From: Temnothorax longispinosus
Taxonomy: Eukaryota > Arthropoda > Insecta > Hymenoptera > Formicidae
Length of the DNA stretch: 64,000 nt
Assembly (NCBI RefSeq): GCF_030848805.1
Contig: NC_092368.1
Location: 7,928,571-7,992,570, forward strand
Direction of reading: 5' to 3'
Made by a program: the position numbers and the translations under genes. Positions 53,631 through 63,842 of the stretch are shown in pieces. How positions within the stretch are numbered: the first letter of the stretch is position 1; each line of letters begins with the position of its first letter. Below the pieces are notes generated by a model. That model was not told where the DNA came from. It was given only the letters and a program-made list of their open reading frames with translations, and did no database searches.

Positions 53631-56600
53631 ATGAAATCCACGTTGCTTGCATTTTTAATTATTATGACGTTCTCAAAAGGACGATTGCAGGGCATATCGT
53701 CCTTTCTTCAAAACGAATTCCTAAAGTTTCTCTTTCCTAAGGACCCTGGTTTAGTGAGAGTAAGAAGAATGGATCGAGCCGAAGAAATAAACAGTGGAAA
53801 AATATTGGACTTTGTGAGTAAAAATTGATTTTAATTTAAGTCCTACATGTATTTTGTAATAAATTCAATTTATCTTTGTAGTTCTATGATAAATATAATA
53901 GATTAAATTATACAATTTCAAGTCTCTGAATATTATATAAATATTTTTTTAGATTTAGAGCAAATCGAAATCGAAATAGAGATGAAACGATAATATTCGA
54001 TGTTACATATAATGCTATTCTTTTAGATTGGCCTGATAGAACGATATAATTATCCCGCTGAGGAGCATAACGTGACAACGGAGGATGGTTACAATTTGAA
54101 AGTACACAGGATACCTGGAAGTCCATTGTTGGATGGCAAGAAAAAAAAGGAAATTGTATTCATGCAACACGCTCTTTTGGCTTCATCTGATAGCTGGGTA
54201 TTGCGCGGTCCTAGTAAAGACCTTGGTACGTATTTGCGATAACATGTGGTTGTTAATGTAAGGTACGAATTAATTTGAAGCATCGTGTAAAATTTCACCA
54301 TATAGCGTTTTTGTGGAAAAAATTTCACCTTCAAATCTTATAACTTGAGAATTACTAATATGCTTTGACGTTTTTGTAAATATGTCCTTTTTTTAATAAT
54401 TTGTTCGAATATTTTTTTATATAAGAAAAAATGTTGAGACAGTAATATTTAATATTATTTTAACCTCCCTTACGAAAAAAACACCCTAAATAACATCCAA
54501 AAAAACACTTAAAAAACACCAAAAAATAATAGCGTAATTTCGGTGTAAACGCCATTTGGGGATCCGAAATTACGCTATTATTTTTTGGTGTTTTTTTGGT
54601 GTTTTTTTGGGTGTTTTTCTTGGCGTTAACGCTCAAATGGTGTAAACGCCATTTGGGTATCCGAAATTACGCTATTATTTTTTGGTGTTTTTTTGGGTGT
54701 TTTTTTAGGTGTTATTTAGGGTGTTTTTTTCGTAAGAGTATATATTTCATAAAAAACGATATATATATATATATATATATATATAAATTATAAAATGCAA
54801 GGTTAAAACTTTGACTTATTATGAGGCCACATTATACATATAACTTCGAATTATACATAGATATAGATAAACCATACATACTCGTCACTGAGTAAAAATG
54901 GCGATCATGCGACTCTGACGCCGCGCGTCCATTTACCGACTTTGACTATAAATATACCAGATACATATACATATGTGCGACACCGGATATGCCTTCGCTT
55001 TGTGGTGTGTGTTGGCAGCATGTGGAGGAGATCGGGAGATGCGCTGGGCCTGTATTCCCTTCCTACCTACCGATAACTGTCGGTTCGATTAAGCGTCGTT
55101 GCGCAGGTTTCTCGTATCATATAGAAGCTGCGCCAACATGGCCGACCAGGCCGACGCCGTTAACGGCACTGACGACGAACAAAATATGGCCCCTACGCAT
55201 GCGCTAGCAGCGCATCCCCTCCACATGCTGCCAACGCACACCAAAGCTGCCAAAGCAAAGGCACATCCTTCTTCTTCTTCTTCTTTTTCTATTTCGTTGG
55301 CTCCTGCCTCTTTTCAGAGGACAATACGGCCAGTATTTTCCACTGTTTGTTATACAAAGTCTGGAACACTGTTAGCGTAGCGAAGTCTGAATGGAAATAC
55401 CAAAAATCTGAGTGGAAACTACTGCACAGTAACAGTCGCAATACTTTCAAAAATTTTTCCTGCCGGACAAAACACGTTCGAACAGGTCCCGCGCACGTTC
55501 TGCGAATGTGACAATGCAAAGGCACATCCGTGTGCTGTCGAGCGTCTAAATCATTAATTCAAACAAATAATTAATGTAAAATAAATATTCAATAAATGTT
55601 AAAAAAAATTTTTTTACAATGAATTGTACAATGTATAATTAATGAAAAGTAAATATTTAAAAAAACATTTAAAAAAATATCATTTGCTACTTGGGTATAT
55701 ATATATATATATAATTCAAAGTTAGATATATGTATAATGTAGCCTCATAATAAGTTAAAGTTTTAACCTTGCATTTTATAATTTTTATCTTTTGTTTTAT
55801 AATTTGGTGTCAACACTGAAACCCGATTGTCGACACCAAAAGTTAGGTGTCGACACCCAAAGTTTCGGTGTCGACACCAAAATTTGGATGTCAACACCAA
55901 AAATTGAGTGTCGACACCGAAACTTTGGGTGTCGACACCAAAATTTGGGTGTCGATACTGAAACTTTGAGTGTCGACATCAAAAGTTGAGTGTCGACATT
56001 CAAATGTCGGTGTTAACACTGAAAATTTAGGCGTTGACACCGAAAATGGAGTGTAAACACCCAAAGTTGGGTGTAAACACCAAAATCTTGGGTGTTTTTT
56101 TTGTAAGGGCTTGTAACGCCTGCATTTGGATTTCGCTGTTATAAAATTCTGAAACTCATATATTTGGCTTATTTTACTATTTGAAGGTGAAAAAACCGGC
56201 AGAAAAAGATTTGGAGCCTAAAGAGTGAAAATTATGGTATGTTACAGTAGTGCAACGTTGACCCTGCCATTCTACAGCCAAATTAAGGTTAACCCTCAAA
56301 AGACTACGTGCTTTTTGGCACCTTAAAAGTACTGCGTCGGGTCCTTTTTGCCTTTCGACTTATAAATAATATTAAATATCATTCAAAAAATTCCGCAAAA
56401 TTCATGGATATTCTTTGAACTTTCCTCTTTTAAGCTGTAATGTTGGTTTCTAAAAATTTTTTTTCTTTAATAGTTTTTTTTTTAGTTATTAGCATAAAGA
56501 AATTGAAACATTCTGAACACATTTAGAAAAACAAAAAAAATTTTTTTTTTTACGAAAACAAAGCTTCCTCTATGAGGAAGCAAAAGTGATTTTTTTTTAA

Positions 56601-59600
56601 ATAAAAAATGAGTTTAAAAAATTTTCAAATACAGTTTCTTACAGGAAAAGAGTTGCTCTTTCCGATGGTAACGGTCACAATAGCGTAAGATCAAACCAGA
56701 TATCCTATTTCACTGATTGAAAGTTGGCAATTTTCAAGTGGCGTTTTCACGTTATTTCAAGGAAAATACGGGCTGTAAGAGAACAACAGCATGTTTTTCA
56801 TCAATTTTTATCAAAAGATAGCCCAGTTAGATTACAAACGCATTTATCGCAGATTGATCGAGCATAGCAAAGAAAAATCTTAGAGGTCATCTGTTCGTTT
56901 TTCGTGCAACCGTGTAGGAAGAAATCATTTTATCGCGCTTGACGCTTGAAAATGCGTCAAAACTATGAAAATTAGGTGATTTTCAAGAAAAAAAAAGTTT
57001 GGAAAAAAGTGCATTTATACTTACGTAAAAGACTCCGTCGGGTCCTTTTCGACCTTTTGAGATTTGTTCTCGCTGGCATCCGGAGACAAATTGACAGACC
57101 AAGATGTCCTTGCCCGTGAAGGACCCTCCTACCCTAAAGTTTTTTTACGTACACAATAGATGTCGTCACTGTTCCGGATTCAAAAGATATTCAGGATCGT
57201 ATTTTTCGGGTGGACGAAAACGACCCGACGTAGTCCTTTGAGGGTTAAAATAACTCCCGCAATCATTTTTCATATTCATTTACTCTCTTGTAACGGCCTG
57301 ACTTTATCGAACGCGGACGAGTTTACGGGATCGGGAGTTCGATGACAGGCCCAGAAACAGTAATCAATTTGCCATGTGAATATGCACTTTATTCGAATAT
57401 TCAAAACTATACTATAAACTATCATATACAATACTCGGGATTCGGTATTACACACGAACTGAACGCGGGAAATTACCGTGGTCGGTAGTGCCGGTGTACG
57501 CGACGCGGTATACGAAATCTCGGGACTCGAGTCTTCGCCTCGAGGTGCGGTACGCAAGGGAGGGATAACGCAGCGCGGTATTTTACAGAACGGAGTTCGT
57601 TGCGGTATACAGGGCTACGATAAGGCGGAACGCGGTAGATTACATACGGAACGCGGCTACGAGTAGACGCTAATGGAACGCGGTATATTACATAGTGATT
57701 GATACATATATTGAGTACATACAAGAAAGATATACGCTGATAACGGAACGCGGTATATTACATACGGAACGCGGGACGTGACATACGGAGCGCGGTATAT
57801 TACACGCGGGACGCGGCTACAGCTATCAGAACGCTGTATGCGATGCACGGGAAGCGAGCGCGGTAGGTTGTACCAGAGGATGGCAGAATCCCGGGATCAC
57901 GGTTGTGAGAACTCTCGCGGCGAGGCCGAGCACGCTCGACCCCGCGGTACCGTGATCGTCGGGGCAATCAGGGAGTTCGGGAACACTCTGAGAACCCTCA
58001 GTCGAGAACCAGAACTCTGGACCTCGTTGTACGTGTTGCCCTAGGATTCGGATGGTATCGGGAGGTAGCTTCGTCAGGAGAGCCGAGATGAAGACGAAGT
58101 GTCTTCCTCGTCGAGCGCGCCGGCTTTTTATACCGCGCGTCGCGGTGAGCGTGGCAGGAGGGAGGCCGATCGTCAGGCGACGGTGCGGTGGTGGGAGCGG
58201 CGCGATCCCGCGTGCTCGCTTCGGCGGGGATCGGCTCGCTTCGGCGCTCGTCGGCGTCGTGCGGGAGGGCACCGGTGCGGCGGATTTCCCGCGCACACGG
58301 TGCGTTTCAAGTACTTAAAAAGATGTGGGCGCACCGCGCCCTGTGCTCGCCCGACGGGGGAATCGGTCGGGCGGCTCCCGGAGGGTGGTAGCCGGGGATG
58401 ATGCTTTGTCATAAGGGGTGCATCGTTACACTCTAACTAAAGGAATCAACACGTATTTACGAAAAAAAAATAATAATTCTAATTTTGTTTTTCGAGCACG
58501 TTTCTCTGGCGATTTTCGGCCTCGTGGTTATCTAAGTCGGAGACGCAATGTTGTTTTCGGAAAAAAAACGCTTCGTTATACTTGGCCTAGAACGGTGGGA
58601 TCTCCCGCAATTATTATCATGGGGGCTCACTGAGGCGGTCGGATGCCGGCGCTGTAGGCCCTAGATGTTTGAAGGCATGAGCCTTTCGCATCATTGGTTC
58701 CGGGTGTGCCGGCCATTTCGACTGGGGTTCGCTTCTTTCTGGAGATAAAGTGCCCCCCCCCCTGTTGACCTCTCGTGTGTCCTTTGTTGACTAATTACGT
58801 GTTTCCTGGCGCCTTTGGCGCAAGGAAAGTCTCGTCACATGATGTTATACCTCTGTCTTCCGTGTGGCGTGACTGTGGTCCGATGTGCTAAATGTTAGGA
58901 GGAGGGGTTTTTGGTGGGTGCAAGCCCCACATATCCTGACGGCCGGGGTCAGGAATGCGCGAGGCATTTTCCCCTCCTCCACGTAAACAAAAAAAACGGT
59001 GGGATCTATATTTTACTACGAGAGTAATAAAGTATATATAGAACTAACGATCCATACCAGTAAAAGATCCTCAGTTGTCGACAGGACAATTTGGTACGCC
59101 CATAAAGTAATGTTGCACTAGTGCAACTGTGGAAAGTGTATTTGTGGAGGCAGTAGGTTCCGCCCTTCTGCGGGGGGCTCCACTACCGTTAACCCTTTCA
59201 GTCCCAGGCGGCGATATATTTAATATTGACCACCTTTTGAGTCTTCTTTCCTTCATCGTAACTTTTAGTATAACTGCAAAAACTTGCATTTTTTTCTTTT
59301 TTATGTTGCTAAGGTTCAAACTTGATAATCAAGTAGCATATTTAGCAATATTTTTTATAATTTTTTTTGTTATTAACAAATTTACATAAAAAAACGCACC
59401 ACTTTTTCGGTTGAATTTGATTGTAACGAAATTTGATAAAATTAATGTATACCTTAAAACATGGTTTCTTATATTTTCGAGGTCGCTGATTACGAATCTG
59501 AAAGTAGATTTTCAAAATTCAAAATGGCGGATCCAATATGGCGGACGAATTTTAAAAAATCAACCTGATTCGCTTGAAACTTGTCACTCGGGGGTTTTCG

Positions 59601-62600
59601 GGGTCGCTGATTACGAATCTGAAATCAGATTTTCAAAATTTAAAATGGCGAATCCAATATGGCGGACGAATTTTTAAAAATTAATCCGGTTGATTTTTAC
59701 AAATTTGTCCGCCATATTGGATCCGCCATTTTAAATTTTAAAAATCTGATTTCAGATTCCTAATCAGCGACCCCGAAAACCCCCGAGTAACATAAGTTTC
59801 AAGAGAATCCGGTTGATTTTTACAAATTCGCCCGCCATATTGGATCCGCCATTTTGAATTTTAAAAATCTGATTTCAGATCGTAATCAGCGACTCCGAAC
59901 ACCATATACTCAATGCGTTTTGTAGATATTTGGCTATTCCCTTAATTATGGGACTGAAAGGGTTAAACTAGACATATAGTGTGCCTTGCAAAGTACATGC
60001 GTGGACTTTCTATGCGTGGAAAGTTGTAAACCTATGTGGCAACTCGTCTCGCGTGGAAACGGAGCCCCTCCCCTGCCAAGGCTAACTCTTAATTTTCGAC
60101 ATTGCCCACTTGGAACTTGAAACCGAGCAAAGTCCGCAATGTGATAATAGTCGTTGACATTGCCTTCGCTGGATGGGCAGTGTTAGCTTTGCCCACATCA
60201 AACCGGGCAATGTCGCCGCTAATAAACTACTTTGCCCAGTCGCGTTGTGCAATGCTGACGTTGCCCGGGCAATGCCGACACTGCACACTATATGCGGACT
60301 TTGCCCGTAACATATATACAAATAAAATATACAATATTATTTTTGAAGATTTTTGCTTGCTGAAAATGAGCGTCGAGTGTCAACGTGAAATGGCACCTTT
60401 AGATTTTAAAGAGGATTACAAAGAAATAAAATAGAATATTAATCAAATATTAAAGTTTTAAAAGTTGTGAAATATAATAATGTTTTTGAAAAATTAATTT
60501 TAAATTTTAGAAAAAAACTAGCTGCCCCGGCGAACTTTGTACCGCCTAACAGTAATGAATGTAGTGATAAGACACGCAAATAGTCCCTCTCTCCCCCTCC
60601 TTTCTCTCTCCCCCCTTTCCCTTTTTCCCCCTTTCTCCCTCTCTCTCCCTCCCCCCTCTCTCTCTCCTCCTCTCTCTCTTTCTCTCCCCCTCTCTTTCTC
60701 TCTCTCTCCCCCTCCCTCTCTCCCTCTCTCCCTCCCTCTATGTATTTGGATATCTTTCTAGATTAATTTTTTTTTTTACGTGAATTTTTCCGATATTTTA
60801 TTAGTTATTCTGCTATTCCGGAAAATTCTACCCCTATTTCATATACTTGTGGTAAAAATTCGGCCCAGCCGTTCTTGAGTTATAAGTGTTCTAACTAACC
60901 CGACTTTGTTTTATATATTAAGATAACGATATACATTTCTTTGAATCTGGTATATACATCCTACATATAGTGCACCATCACTAATATTATCTTTTATATC
61001 GCAGCATTTTTACTGGCAGATCAAGGATATGATGTATGGATTGGAAATGTGAGAGGAAATAGTTACTGCAGATCACATGTGAATATGACGATAAACGATC
61101 CCAAATTCTGGCAGTATAGGTAAAACATTAGCGTTCAAAATTATTTTAAGAAAACATCAGATCACAAGTTTATAAATCAATTTTAAACCGAAAGTATAAT
61201 ACGTTCTGCCTAAAAACGAGATATTATTTGAAGCAAAATGATAATGTAATCAAATCGTTACTTGTACTAAATAGAGTATAGTTACCAAACCAAGTGATAT
61301 GAATATAAAGTTAAACATTTCTTAAAGAGTATGCAATGAAGACATAAAGCATATGTATGAAAATGAGGAAAAAAGGATATAATAGTTATAACACGTTTTG
61401 TAAACATTAAAATTTGCATCGTATTCTCTTCAGTAGCCAGATTGTAAATCTTTCATTTTTTAAATCTTTTTCTCACTGTAAATTGATTGCGTGCATTTGT
61501 CAAACAGAGGGGAGAGCGAAAAAATATATGTTTTATATCATAATTCTTATTTTTCAGCTTTCACGAAATTGGAATAAAAGATTTGCCGGCCATGTTCGAT
61601 TACATTCTCAATTATACAAAGCAAAAAGATTTATATTATATCGGTCATTCAATGGGAGGTACTACGCTACTCACTCTTCTGTCATCAAAACCGGAGTACA
61701 ATACGAAAATAAAAATGGCTATTGGTCTGGCTCCAGCTTCTTTTTGGATAAAAGTAACACCTATAACTAACGAAATTGTTAACACTTTTCCAACACTGAA
61801 GGTAGCTGCCAAAATCTGTAACTTCTTATTACAAGCAATAGTGTTTAAAATACAAGAATTATAATTTTTATTATTTAATGTGCTAAAAATATTCTTAGCT
61901 ATTATGAGGTAATACTTGAATTGTTTGTTTTACATGTTCCAGGAAGTTCTACAAAAGCGTGGAATATATGATTTTCTTCCACAATCTTTAGCGACTGTTA
62001 CGGTAGGAAAAATGTTATGTAAAGAAAATACGATGACTCAAATTATTTGCGTCACTATATTATTCTTAGTCGCCGGTCCTGATCCAGCACAACTTAACAC
62101 TGTGAGTTTTAACGTACATAACATACAAAACACAAACGTAATACAATGTTTATAATGTGCGTAAATATTTTTTATTATATTATATGATTTTTCTAATTTT
62201 TTATAATTATATAAATTTTCTGTGACAGCTCATCTAAACCACTGCCTACCCTCCTCTATTAATTAATCGCTTTATAACGTCATCTATATAAATTATTTCT
62301 GTTATAGACAATCCTGCCAGATATATTCTCCTATCTTCCAGCCGGGACTTCTGTACAAACATTAGAGCATTTTTACCAAAATATACGTATGAGTGAGTAT
62401 TCTACTTTTATAAAACAATATTCCGGTTGATGTAATGTTACAATAAAACATTTTCTTGTCGTTTAAGATAAGATATAATTGAAAGATCTAAATTAATTTA
62501 TCATTTTCTACAGATTAATTTATAACTGTATGCACATTTAATTATTTTTTTCCAAATATATACTTTTAAGTTTTGGACACGTATTTATATAGATATAGAG

Positions 62601-63842
62601 GAGACCGGGGCGAAGTCAGCCCCGGGGTGGAGTTGTTTTTGCAATTATCTCGAAATCTGTATGTTAATTGTGTGAACTCGCCATTAATACTGTAAGTGCG
62701 GCTTATGGTGCCCACGTGACCAATGGAATTTAGTGAGGTTATCGGTTACGTGCCATGTTGTAATTCTTATCGAAGGAAACGTGTTTTCGCAGGTCGAAAG
62801 TAAAATTTCTTCCGCATCAAAAGTTTGTAATATGAAAAAGAAAATTGATTTTCTTGAAATTATTTTCCGCTTTCCATTTTTCTACTAAAAAACAATGAAT
62901 AAAGTGTATTCTATTATTTTTTATTATCAAAATTATGCCGTATCTTTATTTAAAATCCAGTCCGAGAATGAAGACACGACTCCACCCCGGGAATTTTGAC
63001 TTTTCGATTTTTGCACCTTTGTCGTTTTTACTCTATACCGGTTGAACAAAGCGACGTAGACCAAAAATGCCTATATAAATTTTGTAGTCAAGGGTTTACT
63101 CTTTACAATGGTATACTATATTTCACTAAAATGATTTATTTTGTTGTTAAAAATCGGCACAAAAAAGGGCCAACTTCGCCCCGGTCTCCCCTACGATTAA
63201 TATCGATTGTTGCAGAGGACTTTCGAAACTATGATTATGGAATAGCTGAAAACTATAAGCGATACAAACAAAAAACAGCCCCAAGTTATGATCTGAAAAA
63301 GATTACTGCTCCAATAATTTTATTTTACTCAGCAAATGATATGATTGTTACAAAAGAGGTAACAGTTCTCCGTTAAGTTTTTCACTGTCTAACTTTTATT
63401 CACTTTTATATCACAAATAAAAACAAAAGAAATATATACACAAACATAATGAAATGGTGATTATGTAATATGTTAACAATATGAAAGAATCTGTTTGAAT
63501 GTAATGCAAAGTGTAATGCAAAAAGGAAAAACAGTTGATTTATATCAATCGGATCTATTTTCTACTCTTTATACATTTAAATCATCTCGTTATTAATGAC
63601 GTTCTTTTCATTATGTTTTTGATTTTCAGAATGTGTTGGAACTTGGCAAACGCTTACCAAATGTTCTTTTAACTGAGGAAGTCCCATACAAACTTTTCAA
63701 TCACTTAGATTTCACGTGGGCAATCAACGCGAAAACTCTTTTATACCATCGTGTGTTAGAACTAATACAAAAGTTTGATGCTGACCAAAATAAGCCTATA
63801 AATCTAATCGATGAATGTAAATTAAATGGAGAGAAACCCTAA
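53631..63842 (+). CDS. Acid lipase (lipase 3-like), eight exons, complete
   Basis: Exons: 53631-53813, 54027-54225, 61005-61119, 61558-61801, 61943-62101, 62308-62392, 63216-63358, 63630-63842. All have GT-AG junctions in compatible phase and give 446 residues. The product is a secreted or lysosomal alpha/beta-hydrolase hydrolysing acyl esters (gastric/lysosomal acid lipase family). A signal peptide is evident (MKSTLLAFLIIMTFSKG). The oxyanion region reads MQHALLASSDSW, with Ala where the family usually has Gly after His. GNVRGNSYCRSHV follows. The nucleophile is Ser197 in GHSMGG, with Asp370 in SANDMI and His401 in FNHLDFTW. Start chosen at the ATG giving the signal peptide; a nearby upstream in-frame TTG is not needed. 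Intron 2 is 6.8 kb of nested transposons, and intron 6 ends with a TIR element only 22 bp before the acceptor. Confidence 0.9.
54467..54738. mobile_element. MITE, ends CTTACGAAAAAAACACCC (lipase intron 2)
   Basis: Inverted ends CTTACGAAAAAAACACCCTA and the matching right end bracket two direct copies of GGTGTAAACGCCATTTGGG (54541, 54638), each flanked by inverted AATAATAGCGTAATTTCGG copies. Poly-(GGTGTTTTTTT) steps fill both sides. Confidence 0.7.
54785..55784. mobile_element. 1-kb TIR element with nested inverted repeats (intron 2)
   Basis: Ends AAATTATAAAATGCAAGGTT and their inverse pair over about 70 bp (54785-54860 and 55715-55784). Inside, TTTGTGGTGTGTGTTGGCAG (54999) pairs with its inverse near 55220-55245, a second, GC-richer element. 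No transposase frame. Confidence 0.65.
55808..56109. repeat. Array of palindromic GTGTCGACAC units
   Basis: About 15 copies of GTGT(C/A)(G/A)ACACC(A/G)AAA(N)TTTG at a spacing of 17-18 bp; the 10-bp core GTGTCGACAC is a perfect palindrome. It ends with GGGTGTTTTTTTTGTAAGGG, the terminus seen at 54467 and, diverged, at 40785. Frames through it are repeat translations. Confidence 0.8.
56289..57248. mobile_element. TTAA element 2 (952-bp body, intron 2)
   Basis: TTAA flanks; TIRs CCCTCAAAAGACTACG and CGTAGTCCTTTGAGGG. The subterminal word GTCGGGTCCTTTT recurs at 56337 and 57039, with an inverted form at the right end. CCC-starting TIRs and TTAA fit piggyBac-type MITEs. Contains the palindrome GCTTCCTCTATGAGGAAGC at 56563. 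Confidence 0.82.
57285..58434. mobile_element. Solo LTR of gypsy type, TSD CTCT (intron 2)
   Basis: Body 57289-58430 (1142 bp) begins TGTAACG and ends CGTTACA (TG...CA with a 7-bp inverted end), flanked by CTCT on both sides. The 4-bp duplication fits Ty3/gypsy. It contains about a dozen degenerate copies of GGAACGCGGTATATTACATA-like units at 57550-57830 and a TATA-like TTTTTATACC near 58124. No internal coding region remains, so it arose by LTR-LTR recombination. Confidence 0.82.
58592..59007 (+). mobile_element. 5'-truncated R1-like non-LTR 3' end, TSD ACGGTGGGATCT
   Basis: ACGGTGGGATCT flanks both sides (58592-58603, 58996-59007). The segment ends in an A-rich tail (AAACAAAAAAA), so it is a retrotransposed 3' fragment on the plus strand. 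The 3' UTR is strongly structured: GGAGGGG pairs with CCCCTCC, enclosing GTGGGTGCAAGCCCCAC and CCTGACGGCCGGGGTCAGG. That pattern is seen in R1-like elements and is probably the RT recognition structure. Confidence 0.75.
59189..59966. mobile_element. TTAA element 3 with 2+2 internal repeats (intron 2)
   Basis: TTAA flanks; TIRs CCCTTTCAGTCCCA and TGGGACTGAAAGGG. The interior carries two head-to-tail copies of a 115-130-bp unit (GGTCGCTGATTACGAATCTG ... AAAATGGCGGATCCAATATG) at 59481-59690 and two inverted copies at 59690-59905. Confidence 0.82.
60085..60312. repeat. Block of TTTGCCC/GGGCAA words
   Basis: The words TTTGCCC, ATTGCCC and GGGCAATG recur about a dozen times in both orientations (for example GACATTGCCCACTTGG, CCGGGCAATGTCGCCG, GTTGCCCGGGCAATGCCG, GGACTTTGCCCG) at roughly 20-30-bp spacing. 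Degenerate MITE interior or decayed tandem repeat; boundaries unclear. Confidence 0.55.
60535..60920. repeat. CT-rich microsatellite inside an old dispersed repeat
   Basis: A left fragment CCCGGCGAACTTTGTACCGC (60526) and right fragment AATTCGGCCCAGCCGTTCTT (60858) flank a pyrimidine microsatellite (60583-60735). This appears to be one dispersed repeat with an expanded core. Lies in lipase intron 2. Confidence 0.5.
62596..63193. mobile_element. TIR element, GACCGGGGC family, copy 3, TSD TA (intron 6)
   Basis: Body 62598-63191 (594 bp), with inverted ends GAGGAGACCGGGGCGAAGTC and a near-match, flanked by TA. Internal echoes of the terminal word: AGCCCCGGGGTGGAGT (62618) and GACTCCACCCCGGG (62978). 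Its right end lies 22 bp upstream of the acceptor AG of lipase exon 7. Confidence 0.85.

Noticed and set aside
55792..56003. Repetitive peptide with VDT/STP repeats
   Set aside because: Translation of the GTGTCGACAC array on both strands.
57826..58401. Several Arg/Pro-rich frames
   Set aside because: Lie wholly inside the solo LTR and its CG-rich part.
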